Origin: Phytoactinopolyspora endophytica
GTDB lineage: Bacteria; Actinomycetota; Actinomycetes; Jiangellales; Jiangellaceae
Assembly (NCBI RefSeq): GCF_004138495.1
Contig: NZ_ML142860.1
Coordinates: 155,091-160,470, forward strand
DNA: 5,380 bases
Reading direction: 5' to 3'
In this document: positions 1 to 5,330 of the stretch, in pieces
Layout: each line of letters starts with the position of its first letter
Numbering within the stretch: position 1 is the first letter of the stretch
Notes under the pieces: generated by a model
The model's database searches: none
What the model was told of the DNA's origin: nothing
What the model saw: only the letters and a program-made list of their open reading frames with translations
Position numbers and translations under genes: made by a program

Positions 1-837
1 TCGTAGGTCGTCGCCGGCGGGCTTGCCGGTCTGTTCCGGGTCCCCGAAGACGCCGAGGATATCGTCGCGGAGCTGGAAGGCCTCGCCCAAGGCCGCGCCG
101 TACGATCGGTAGCCGTCGATCAGTTCGTCCGGTGCGCCGGCGATCTTGCCGCCGAGTTCGAGCGGGTGCTGCACGGAGTAGCGGGCAGACTTGTGCTGGA
201 TGACCCGCGTGGCGCGCTCCACCTGTGCGGCCGGAGCGATGGCCGTGTTCGCCTGGGCCAGGATGTCCAGGTACTGGCCCGCCCCGACCTCCGTGCGCAT
301 CAGCTCGAACACAGGGCGCGCCCGCTGCAAGGCACCCGGGTCGAGCCCGGCCTGAGAGAGCAACTCGTCGCTCCAGCCGAGCAGCAGGTCTCCGAGGAGG
401 ATCGCGGCGGCGGCGCCGAAGTCGGTGGCGGCTCCATGCCAGCCCGCGTCATGGTGCCGCGCGGCGAAGCGGCGATGCACGGACGGCTTCCCGCGACGGG
501 TGTCCGAGCCGTCGATCAGATCATCGTGAACCAGCGCCGCGGCCTGGAAGAGCTCGAGTGCGGAAGCCGCCGCGATGACCGCATCCTCGTCGGTGGCGCT
601 CGCGGTCCTGTGACCACCGCCGCTCACGTCACCGGCCGCAGATCGCCAGCCCCAGTAGCAGAACGCCGGCCGGAGCCGCTTCCCGCCGCTGAGTAAGTCG
701 GCCGCCGCTTCGGCCAGCGGCACCAGGTCATCGCTGATCCGCTGGAGGTGTGCCTGCTGCCGGCTGAGGAATTCCTCGAGCACGGTCTGTATGTGTGGAC
801 GAAGCGGACCGACCGGGTCCACGGGGGAGGACGTCAC
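1..837 (-). CDS. Polyprenyl diphosphate synthase (probable GGPP-type), C-terminus cut by window edge
   Basis: Trans-isoprenyl diphosphate synthase, expected to condense IPP with allylic diphosphates in the cytosol to give a prenyl diphosphate for carotenoids, quinones or polyprenols. I translated the minus strand by hand: 279 uninterrupted codons from a GTG start run off the left edge, leaving perhaps 70-90 C-terminal residues unseen. Visible motifs are GGKRLRP (residues 51-57, diphosphate binding), the first Asp-rich motif DDLID (105-109) followed by DTRRGKP, KSARYS (216-221), and the second Asp-rich region RDDILGVFGD (257-266). Residues 4 and 5 before the first Asp motif are Ala (100, 101), not aromatic, which fits a C20 or longer product rather than FPP; the exact chain length is inferred. 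The frame stays open upstream of the GTG but has no ATG close by, and the GTG lies 7 nt after a TATCCT box with no Shine-Dalgarno, so a leaderless start is favoured. It is divergent from metF. Confidence 0.93.
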   Translation of the reverse strand, partial: MTSSPVDPVGPLRPHIQTVLEEFLSRQQAHLQRISDDLVPLAEAAADLLSGGKRLRPAFCYWGWRSAAGDVSGGGHRTASATDEDAVIAAASALELFQAAALVHDDLIDGSDTRRGKPSVHRRFAARHHDAGWHGAATDFGAAAAILLGDLLLGWSDELLSQAGLDPGALQRARPVFELMRTEVGAGQYLDILAQANTAIAPAAQVERATRVIQHKSARYSVQHPLELGGKIAGAPDELIDGYRSYGAALGEAFQLRDDILGVFGDPEQTGKPAGDDLR

Positions 838-844
838 GTCTGCC

Positions 845-850
845 AGGATA
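845..850 (-). promoter_or_regulatory. Candidate -10 box for a leaderless transcript of the polyprenyl synthase
   Basis: On the minus strand TATCCT fits the actinobacterial TANNNT -10 pattern and ends 7 nt before the GTG at 837, so transcription would begin at or next to the start codon. No convincing -35 hexamer is visible 16-19 nt upstream. Assignment is by pattern only. Confidence 0.5.
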
Positions 851-931
851 GAGGCCGCACTCCTCGCCAGGTCCCGCCCTCCATGGAATCCGCACGAGCC
901 GGAATGGCGACCGGGTGGCGACTCCCGTAGT

Positions 932-972
932 CTGTGGGATCGTCGCAGGTGAGAGGGGCAGGAGTCCCACAG
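932..972. repeat. Perfect 8-bp inverted repeat in the divergent synthase/metF spacer
   Basis: CTGTGGGA (932-939) and TCCCACAG (965-972) are exact reverse complements separated by 25 nt. The repeat is centred about 70 nt upstream of the metF start and 115 nt upstream of the synthase start. It could be a spaced operator half-site pair acting on metF, or a hairpin in an RNA leader if transcription starts further upstream. I could not match it to a known riboswitch class by eye. The arms are short, so chance is possible. Confidence 0.4.
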
Positions 973-986
973 CCTGAGATCTGGTG

Positions 987-1015
987 TTCGGATCGCGGAC
1001 GCAAACCGATATCGT
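987..1015 (+). promoter_or_regulatory. Candidate metF promoter giving a leaderless mRNA
   Basis: TATCGT (1010-1015) fits TANNNT and ends 6 nt before the metF ATG. A poor -35-like TTCGGA (987-992) lies 17 nt upstream of it. No purine-rich ribosome-binding site precedes the ATG, which supports a leaderless transcript. The -10 call is moderate; the -35 call is weak. Confidence 0.5.
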
Positions 1016-1021
1016 GGCGAT

Positions 1022-1948
1022 ATGTCTCAAGGATTGCCGACGACCACACAAGGAAGCACGACGACTATCCGCGAGCTGTTGGCCGCTGGGGAGCGGTCGT
1101 ACTCGTTCGAGTTCTTCGCGCCCAAGACACAGGAGGCAGATGAACTCTTCTGGCGGACGATGCGGGAGCTGGAGTGTCTGCGGCCCACGTTCATCTCCGT
1201 CACCTATGGTGCGGGCGGAACCTCCAGAGAATACACCGTCCGGGTCACCGGGCAGGTCGCCATGGACACCACGCTGACCGCGATGGGGCACCTGACCGCC
1301 GTGAACCACTCCGTCGCGGAGATCAGGCACGTCATCGGGGAGTATGCGGATGCCGGCATCCGCAACATCCTCGCGCTGCGGGGCGACCCGCCAGGGGATC
1401 CGCAGGCTGAGTGGGTACCGCATCCGGAGGGCCTGAACTACTCCGAGGAGCTCGTCCGGCTGATCAAGTCCGTGGGAGACTTCTGCGTGGGAGTCGCCGC
1501 GTTCCCGGAGAAGCACCCGCGCTCGCCAGACACAGCGACCGACGTGCGGTTCCTGGTGAACAAGTTCAAGGCCGGCGCCGACTTCGCCATCACGCAGATG
1601 TTCTTCAACGTCGACGACTATCTCCGGTTGCGGGACCGGGTGGTGGCTGCCGGTGGCGACAAGCCGATCATCCCGGGCATCATGCCCGTCACCAACGTCA
1701 AGCAGATCGAGCGGTTCGCCCAGCTCTCCGGCGCGAAGTTCCCGTCGGCGCTGGCTGAGCGGTTGCGGGCGGTCGAGGACGACCGCCAGGCCGTGCGCGC
1801 CATCGGTGTCGAGGTCGCCACCGAGATGTGTGAACGGCTGATCGCCGAGGATGCGCCGGGCTTGCACTTCATCACGCTCAACAGGTCGACGGCGACCCGG
1901 GAGATCTACGAGAACCTCGGCCTGGGCGCCACCCTGGTACCCGCCTGA
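1022..1948 (+). CDS. metF: 5,10-methylenetetrahydrofolate reductase MetF
   Basis: FAD-dependent cytosolic enzyme that reduces 5,10-methylene-THF to 5-methyl-THF, the methyl donor for methionine synthase. The protein has 308 residues, close to the roughly 300 of bacterial MetF, and is a single TIM-barrel domain with no regulatory extension. Family motifs run in order: SFEFFAPKT (28-36) with Glu30 matching the catalytic Glu of the E. coli SFEFFPP motif; ISVTYGAGG (58-66); ILALRGDPP (116-124), with Asp122 in the flavin-contacting position; ITQMFFN (190-196); PGIMPVTN (218-225); and HFITLNRS (282-289) near the C-terminus. The first 15 or so residues are Thr/Ser-rich and poorly conserved. The ATG at 1022 is chosen because it lies 6 nt after TATCGT and gives a normal N-terminus. 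It is transcribed away from the polyprenyl synthase and ends at its own terminator, so it is probably monocistronic. Confidence 0.97.
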   Translation: MSQGLPTTTQGSTTTIRELLAAGERSYSFEFFAPKTQEADELFWRTMRELECLRPTFISVTYGAGGTSREYTVRVTGQVAMDTTLTAMGHLTAVNHSVAEIRHVIGEYADAGIRNILALRGDPPGDPQAEWVPHPEGLNYSEELVRLIKSVGDFCVGVAAFPEKHPRSPDTATDVRFLVNKFKAGADFAITQMFFNVDDYLRLRDRVVAAGGDKPIIPGIMPVTNVKQIERFAQLSGAKFPSALAERLRAVEDDRQAVRAIGVEVATEMCERLIAEDAPGLHFITLNRSTATREIYENLGLGATLVPA

Positions 1949-1970
1949 TCCAAAGACCACCGACTCAGTC

Positions 1971-2007
1971 ATCAAGAGGCCCTGGCGATTCGCCGGGGCC
2001 TCTTGAT
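1971..2007. terminator. Strong hairpin terminator between metF and the convergent oxidoreductase
   Basis: A 12-bp perfect stem (ATCAAGAGGCCC, 1971-1982, with GGGCCTCTTGAT, 1996-2007) continues through a T-G wobble into GGCG/CGCC around an ATT loop, about 17 pairs in all. It starts 22 nt after the metF stop. No U-tract follows, which is common for actinobacterial intrinsic terminators. The stem is symmetric and could also stop transcription from the convergent gene that ends at 2126. Confidence 0.85.
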
Positions 2008-2030
2008 GTACCCGGGGCCTCTTGGCGTAC
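1994..2030. repeat. Tandem near-duplicate of the terminator 3' arm
   Basis: The 18-nt unit at 1994-2011 (cggggcctcttgatgtac) recurs at 2013-2030 as cggggcctcttggcgtac, identical at 16 of 18 positions, with one base between copies. The first copy is the descending arm of the metF terminator hairpin, so the ascending arm at 1971-1982 could pair with either copy. It looks like a local 19-bp duplication. The remaining bases to 2125 show nothing I can name. Confidence 0.8.
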
Positions 2031-2125
2031 GCGGTGAGCGGGAGTCCCGTCTCGCTAGGGCGTCTGAGGTGAGTCGAGAAGGCCCGCCCCTGACCGCAGC
2101 GTTGAACGCAACGGAAGTCCTCGCC

Positions 2126-3532
2126 TCACGCGTGCCCGATCATGTCCGCGACGAGCGTGGCCGACATCGCCACCATGGGCAGGCCCGGTCCAGGGTGAGC
2201 GCTCGCGCCGGCGAAGTACAGACCGTGCACGGGGGAGCGGTTGGGCAGCCTGCGCCGGATCGAGCTCCCTCCGTGCCACGGGATCCCATAGACGCGCCCG
2301 CCCGGTGCGCCGACCTGCTGTTCGAGGTCGTACGGCGAGCGGATACGGGTATCGACGATGTGTCGTTTCAGATCCACCCCGCGTGAAGCGGCCAGCCCCA
2401 GGAGCTGCTGTGCGTGTCTGTCGGCCGTGTCCTCCGCGGTCCAGTCGGTCGAACCGGCGTCGTCTCCCTGCGCAGCGCAGTCGGCGTGCAACGTCGCGGT
2501 GCACGGCCGATCGGGGTCCAGGCTCGGGCGGTGGGTGAGAGTGACGTTCGGGCCGTCGTCGGTCAGCAGGACGGTCCGCTCCGGGAACGAGGGCTGTCTT
2601 CTCAATGAGAGGAACAGTGTGAAGACGGAGCGGCCCTCCGCCGGCGCAGAGGTCCAGCGCGACTTGCGATGCCCGTCCAGCTCGATGCGTCCGGGCGTCA
2701 CGGTGGAGACGACTATGTCGGCCGGGATGCGCTCTCCGTCGACGAGCTGGACACCGTTGACGCACCCGCTTCCGGCGGTGATGCGGGCCACGGGAGAGCC
2801 GAAGCGAAAACTGCCACCGCGGTCGCCGAGCCGCCGCTGGATCGCGTCGATCAGTACCTGCATTCCGCCACGGACACTCCAGGTGCCGAAAGTCTGGTCG
2901 AGGTAGGCGAACACCGCGAGCGCGGCCGGGGCCCGGTCAGGTACACCGCCGAGGGAGGTGGCGTACGAATCCAGGATCAGGCGCAGATGCGGATCCGGGA
3001 GGTAGCGCAGACCGAGTTCGCGCAGGCTCATGCCGCGGTGGAGCACCTGTCTGGCGCGGGGATGGGCGGCGAGCCATATCACGTCGCGTGCGGACGGGCA
3101 GTGGTCGAGCAGCCGTGGCCGGAGCAGCTGCCACATCTGCTCGGAGACCTGGACGAGTTCGTCCCACTGGGCCGCGGTCCCGTGGCCAAGGGTGTCGTCG
3201 AGCGCGACCGCGGTCTCCGCGCGGCTGGCGCCCGGCATGTCCAGGTGGGTGCCGTCCGGGAAGACGTAGCGGGGGGAAGGTGTGACCGGCACCAGATCCA
3301 CCTCACGCTCGAGCGGGCGCCCGGTTTTGCGGAACAGATCACGGAAGACCGCCGGCAGCGTGAACGCCGTCGCACCGGTGTCGACGTCCAAGCCGTCGAT
3401 CTTTCCGGTGCCGACTTGACCGCCGGCCGTGGGCCCACGTTCGACGACGGTCACATCATGTCCGAAGTCGGCGAGCCTGACCGCGGCCGTAAGCCCGGCC
3501 ACTCCCGCTCCGACGACTACTACTCGTGCCAC
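2126..3532 (-). CDS. CrtI/phytoene desaturase-type FAD-dependent oxidoreductase
   Basis: FAD-dependent amine-oxidase/CrtI superfamily protein of 468 residues, slightly shorter than typical CrtI (about 490-510). The N-terminus is a Rossmann dinucleotide fold: VVVVGAGVAGL with Gly8, Gly10 and Gly13, acidic Glu31 ending beta-2 for the FAD ribose, and a following GG (37-38). Mid-protein, the FGTWSVRGGMQVLIDAI stretch is the RGGM motif typical of CrtI/CrtN/CrtD-like enzymes. The C-terminus has YFAGASAHPGPGLPMV (439-454), the family's second FAD-contacting GAS-HPG signature, with Pro inside the glycine run. No signal peptide or membrane helix stands out; CrtI enzymes associate peripherally with membranes. 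Substrate cannot be read from sequence: phytoene or another carotenoid or isoprenoid is possible, but no phytoene synthase is present here. The GTG start places the dinucleotide fold at residue 4 as usual. It converges on metF and diverges from the HEPN gene. Confidence 0.85.
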   Translation of the reverse strand: MARVVVVGAGVAGLTAAVRLADFGHDVTVVERGPTAGGQVGTGKIDGLDVDTGATAFTLPAVFRDLFRKTGRPLEREVDLVPVTPSPRYVFPDGTHLDMPGASRAETAVALDDTLGHGTAAQWDELVQVSEQMWQLLRPRLLDHCPSARDVIWLAAHPRARQVLHRGMSLRELGLRYLPDPHLRLILDSYATSLGGVPDRAPAALAVFAYLDQTFGTWSVRGGMQVLIDAIQRRLGDRGGSFRFGSPVARITAGSGCVNGVQLVDGERIPADIVVSTVTPGRIELDGHRKSRWTSAPAEGRSVFTLFLSLRRQPSFPERTVLLTDDGPNVTLTHRPSLDPDRPCTATLHADCAAQGDDAGSTDWTAEDTADRHAQQLLGLAASRGVDLKRHIVDTRIRSPYDLEQQVGAPGGRVYGIPWHGGSSIRRRLPNRSPVHGLYFAGASAHPGPGLPMVAMSATLVADMIGHA

Positions 3533-3540
3533 GATGGGTG

Positions 3541-3546
3541 AGCTTA
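3541..3546 (-). promoter_or_regulatory. Candidate -10 box for a leaderless oxidoreductase transcript
   Basis: On the minus strand TAAGCT (within TTTAAGCT) fits TANNNT and ends 8 nt before the GTG at 3532. There is no Shine-Dalgarno sequence in the 8 intervening bases (CACCCATC). No good -35 is visible. Pattern-based only. Confidence 0.45.
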
Positions 3547-3612
3547 AACCTCGCCGCGGACGGGGCCTTCGGGTGGGTGGGGTGTGTCCCGCTGGACCGG
3601 CGCTGCTCGCTC

Positions 3613-3643
3613 TTGACGTGTTGTCAGTGGCCGGTGCTACTCT
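3613..3643 (+). promoter_or_regulatory. Candidate sigma-70-type promoter of the HEPN gene
   Basis: TTGACG (3613-3618) is a near-consensus -35 and TACTCT (3638-3643) fits the TANNNT -10. The 19-nt spacer is longer than ideal. Predicted transcription start is about 3650, immediately before the LexA-type palindrome, leaving a leader of about 40 nt that carries a strong ribosome-binding site. Confidence 0.55.
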
Positions 3644-3653
3644 CTGAACTTAG

Positions 3654-3669
3654 TCGAACATTCGTTCGA
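3654..3669. promoter_or_regulatory. Perfect LexA/SOS box upstream of the HEPN gene
   Basis: TCGAACATTCGTTCGA is a perfect match to TCGAAC-N4-GTTCGA, the LexA operator consensus described for mycobacteria, and retains the CGAAC-N4-GTTCG core of the Gram-positive box. It lies 10 nt after the candidate -10 and ends 21 nt before the ATG, covering about +4 to +19, where a bound repressor would block transcription. All 12 fixed bases match; a specified 12-mer is expected about once in 17 million positions at equal base frequencies. Binding by LexA is inferred. The box is over 120 nt from the oxidoreductase start, so it should act mainly on the HEPN gene. Confidence 0.85.
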
Positions 3670-3677
3670 TCGACATC

Positions 3678-3686
3678 GAGGAGGGA
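3678..3686 (+). promoter_or_regulatory. Strong ribosome-binding site that fixes the HEPN start
   Basis: GAGGAGGGA, with the GGAGG core at 3680-3684, lies 6 nt before the ATG at 3691. It rules out the in-frame upstream extension to 3526, which would run through the promoter and operator. Confidence 0.85.
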
Positions 3687-3690
3687 ACCC

Positions 3691-4200
3691 ATGAACACCC
3701 GATATGGCCAGCTCAACAGCGTGCGCACGGTGCGTTCGGACGCCGTGCGGAAGGTCCGTCCGCCGATGGGGCATGCCACGCTGGATCTGGTCGACCAGGC
3801 GCGTTCGTGCCTGGCGGAAGCCGCGACGGCCAGGACGGCGAACGAGCGCTTCGCGGCGGCACACCTAGGGGCACTCCGGGCGGCGGCGGCCGTCCTCGCG
3901 GCGCGGGCGCATCCGGTCTCCAGACGTTCACGTTCCGGCGGTGGCAGGAGGCGAGGGCACGGTCCCCGCAATGTCTGGGAGCTGTTGCCCACGGTGGCGC
4001 CGGAGATGACGGAGTGGGCGGAGTTCTTCTCCGCGAATGCAGGCAAACGAGCGGCCGCGCAGGCCGGGTTGAGGGGAGCTGCGACCGCGCGTGAGGCCGA
4101 TGATCTCGTGCGGGACGCGGATGCGTTCCTCGCTGTGGTCTGTGTGTTGCTGGGACTGCCGTACCAGGAACCGATCGACGGGTTCGCGTCGAGCCTGTGA
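3691..4200 (+). CDS. SAV_6107-family HEPN domain protein, predicted SOS-regulated
   Basis: Small actinobacterial protein of 169 residues, recognised by family resemblance as a SAV_6107-type HEPN protein. HEPN domains are all-helical and often act as RNases or nucleotide-associated modules; the function of this family is not established to my knowledge. A poorly conserved basic N-terminus (1-28) is followed by helical, Ala-rich sequence. The best conserved block is ERFAAAHLGALRAAAAVLAARA (52-73), where R53-x4-H58 matches the R-x4-6-H pattern of HEPN ribonuclease sites. An Arg/Gly-rich linker (76-93) leads to NVWELLP (94-100) and EMTEWAEFFSANAGKRAAAQAG (105-126), then EADDLVRDADAFLAVVCVLLGLP (135-157), a likely closing helix that is too short and acidic to be a clear membrane anchor. 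No signal peptide. The ATG is fixed by its ribosome-binding site. A perfect SOS box just upstream suggests LexA repression and DNA-damage induction. PAC2 lies 108 nt downstream on the same strand. Confidence 0.85.
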   Translation: MNTRYGQLNSVRTVRSDAVRKVRPPMGHATLDLVDQARSCLAEAATARTANERFAAAHLGALRAAAAVLAARAHPVSRRSRSGGGRRRGHGPRNVWELLPTVAPEMTEWAEFFSANAGKRAAAQAGLRGAATAREADDLVRDADAFLAVVCVLLGLPYQEPIDGFASSL

Positions 4201-4231
4201 GAGGCGCACATCGAAGTGCGGGAAGTTGTAC

Positions 4232-4309
4232 GTGACTGGTGTTGTTATGGAAGGCGAACCATGTAGACATGCCAGAACAGATCGTTATCGATTTGAGGAA
4301 GTGGCCTGA
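4232..4309 (+). CDS. Possible 25-codon ORF overlapping the PAC2 start
   Basis: A GTG at 4232 lies 6 nt after GGAAG (4221-4225) and opens 25 codons ending in TGA at 4307-4309, which overlaps the PAC2 ATG as TGATG. An internal ATG at 4247 would give 20 codons ending in RYRFEEVA. The peptide is Arg-rich in its second half and resembles nothing I know. The overlap would allow translational coupling to PAC2 and a link with the HEPN gene, whose stop is 31 nt upstream. It may equally be a chance open frame. Confidence 0.25.
   Translation: MTGVVMEGEPCRHARTDRYRFEEVA
4295..4301 (+). promoter_or_regulatory. Ribosome-binding site for the PAC2 gene
   Basis: GAGGAAG lies 7 nt before the ATG at 4309, which favours this start over the second in-frame ATG four codons later. 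The TATCGA at 4286-4291 resembles a -10, but would start transcription inside this site, so it is an unlikely promoter for a translated message. Confidence 0.75.
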
Positions 4310-5214
4310 TGCCGGACACCATGTACGAGCTCGCAGACGACGTGCCGGAACTTGAGTCGCCGGTCCTGCTCTACTGCCTCAACGGGTTCATGGACGCCGG
4401 CCACGCGGGCGGCGGGATCGTGGAGCACTTGCTTTCCACGCTCGAGCATCGGGAGCTGGCACGCTTCGATGTGGACCGGTTGATCGACTACCGAGCACGG
4501 CGCCCGGAGATGCACTTCAACAACGGAACCTTTGATGACTATGCCGCTCCGGAGCTCAAGCTCTACCTGCTCCATGACGACGTCGGGGCGCCGTTCCTCC
4601 TGTTGGCCGGGATGGAGCCGGACTTCAGGTGGGAGGCGTTCACGGCCGCGGTGATCGAGCTGATCGAGCGGTTCGGAGTGCGTATGTCCGTCGGCTTCCA
4701 CGGAACTCCCGCGGCAACACCGCACACGAGGCCGATCGGTATCAGTGGACATGGGACACGAGACGGCCTGGTGCCCGAGGAGCAGGTGCTAGGGATGGAG
4801 CTGCGTATCCCGAGCAGTGCCGGGCTGCTGCTGCAGTACCGGCTGGGAGAGGCCGGTCGAGACGCGGTCGGTCTGGTGGCTCGCGTTCCGCATTACCTGT
4901 CCGAGTCGGAGTATCCGCAGTCGTCGCTGAGCCTGTTGCGCTCGCTGAGCTCGGCCACGGGCCTGCTGCTGCCGACGGAATCGCTCGTCGAGGCCTCGGA
5001 ACAGGCCGAGCGGCTGGTACACGAGCAGGTGGAGGGGAACGAGAAGGTCGCCAGGGTCGTCGAGGCACTGGAGACCCAGTACGACGCATTCGCCGGAGGC
5101 GACGCGCGCGGCAACCTGGTCGCGGAGCTGAAGACGATGCCGACTGCGGAGGAGATCGGCGCCGAATTCGAGCGGTTCCTCTCCGACCTCGAGCCGCCGG
5201 ACGAGTCGTCCTGA
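4309..5214 (+). CDS. PAC2 family protein
   Basis: Soluble 301-residue protein of the PAC2 (proteasome assembly chaperone 2-like) family. Eukaryotic and archaeal relatives help assemble 20S proteasomes; actinobacterial members, with structures solved for mycobacterial homologues, have no settled function, so a proteasome role here is only a possibility. Visible family features: VLLYCLNGFMDAGHAGGG (19-36), the first strand and Gly-rich turn; LLLAGMEPDFRWEAF (97-111), matching the G-x-EPD-x-x-W block; GFHGTPAATPHTRPIGISGHG (129-149), with the conserved HTRP and following His; RVPHYL in the middle; and a charged helical C-terminus (about 230-300) with AEEIGAEFERFLSDLE. No signal peptide or membrane segment. 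It is in line with the HEPN gene, with no clear terminator or strong promoter in the 108-nt gap, so readthrough from the LexA-controlled promoter is plausible but unproven. Confidence 0.92.
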   Translation: MPDTMYELADDVPELESPVLLYCLNGFMDAGHAGGGIVEHLLSTLEHRELARFDVDRLIDYRARRPEMHFNNGTFDDYAAPELKLYLLHDDVGAPFLLLAGMEPDFRWEAFTAAVIELIERFGVRMSVGFHGTPAATPHTRPIGISGHGTRDGLVPEEQVLGMELRIPSSAGLLLQYRLGEAGRDAVGLVARVPHYLSESEYPQSSLSLLRSLSSATGLLLPTESLVEASEQAERLVHEQVEGNEKVARVVEALETQYDAFAGGDARGNLVAELKTMPTAEEIGAEFERFLSDLEPPDESS

Positions 5215-5242
5215 TCCACGCAAACAGCGAAGACGGAAGACA

Positions 5243-5279
5243 CCGGCCCGCGTTGGCGCAGGACGTACCCGCGGGCGGG
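5243..5279 (+). terminator. Candidate hairpin terminator after the PAC2 gene
   Basis: GCCCGCG (5246-5252) pairs perfectly with CGCGGGC (5270-5276), and beyond one G-G mismatch CC (5243-5244) pairs with GG (5278-5279). The loop is 17 nt and there is no U-tract. It begins 28 nt after the PAC2 stop, where a terminator is expected, but such G+C-rich pairings arise easily by chance. Confidence 0.4.
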
Positions 5280-5292
5280 AAGCGCGACCACC

Positions 5293-5312
5293 CGCGCCGC
5301 GGCCGCGGCGCG
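5293..5312. repeat. 20-bp perfect G+C palindrome upstream of the last gene
   Basis: CGCGCCGCGGCCGCGGCGCG equals its own reverse complement, centred between 5302 and 5303. It occupies the expected -35 region of the promoter reading into the gene at 5331. It could be an operator, or an additional stop for PAC2 transcripts; low sequence complexity raises the odds of chance. Confidence 0.6.
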
Positions 5313-5317
5313 CACGT

Positions 5318-5323
5318 TAGGCT
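5318..5323 (+). promoter_or_regulatory. Candidate -10 box for a leaderless transcript at the right edge
   Basis: TAGGCT fits TANNNT and ends 7 nt before the GTG at 5331. No ribosome-binding site is present in the intervening CGGCTTT, consistent with a leaderless mRNA. No -35 hexamer is evident; the palindrome lies there instead. Confidence 0.55.
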
Positions 5324-5330
5324 CGGCTTT

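Noticed and set aside
166..696. Plus-strand open frame of 176 codons at the left end
   Set aside because: It is antisense to the polyprenyl synthase, whose GGKRLRP and DDxxD motifs are intact on the minus strand; the plus frame shows no family resemblance.
728..1975. Long minus-strand open frame (415 codons) opposite metF
   Set aside because: It lies antisense to a clear MetF with intact motifs, spans the divergent promoter region and part of the polyprenyl synthase, and its Arg/His/Gly-rich translation is typical of a shadow frame in high-GC DNA.
2096..2112. Hairpin-like GCGTTGAACGCAACG near the 3' end of the CrtI-like gene
   Set aside because: Alternative pairings reach only 4 bp; not convincing as a terminator for either strand.
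2669..3541. Plus-strand open frame of 290 codons opposite the CrtI-like gene
   Set aside because: It is the complement-frame shadow of the oxidoreductase, whose N- and C-terminal FAD motifs show which strand is real.
3614..3626. TGAC-N5-GTCA inverted repeat overlapping the -35 of the HEPN promoter
   Set aside because: Four-base arms are too short to separate from chance, and part of it is explained by the TTGAC -35 itself.
3526..3690. N-terminal extension of the HEPN protein to an upstream ATG
   Set aside because: It would translate through the promoter and the LexA box and overlap the divergent gene; the ATG at 3691 has a strong ribosome-binding site.
4205..4220. Small hairpin CGCAC/GTGCG just after the HEPN stop
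   Set aside because: Only 5 pairs with a 6-nt loop and no U-tract; too weak to call a terminator.
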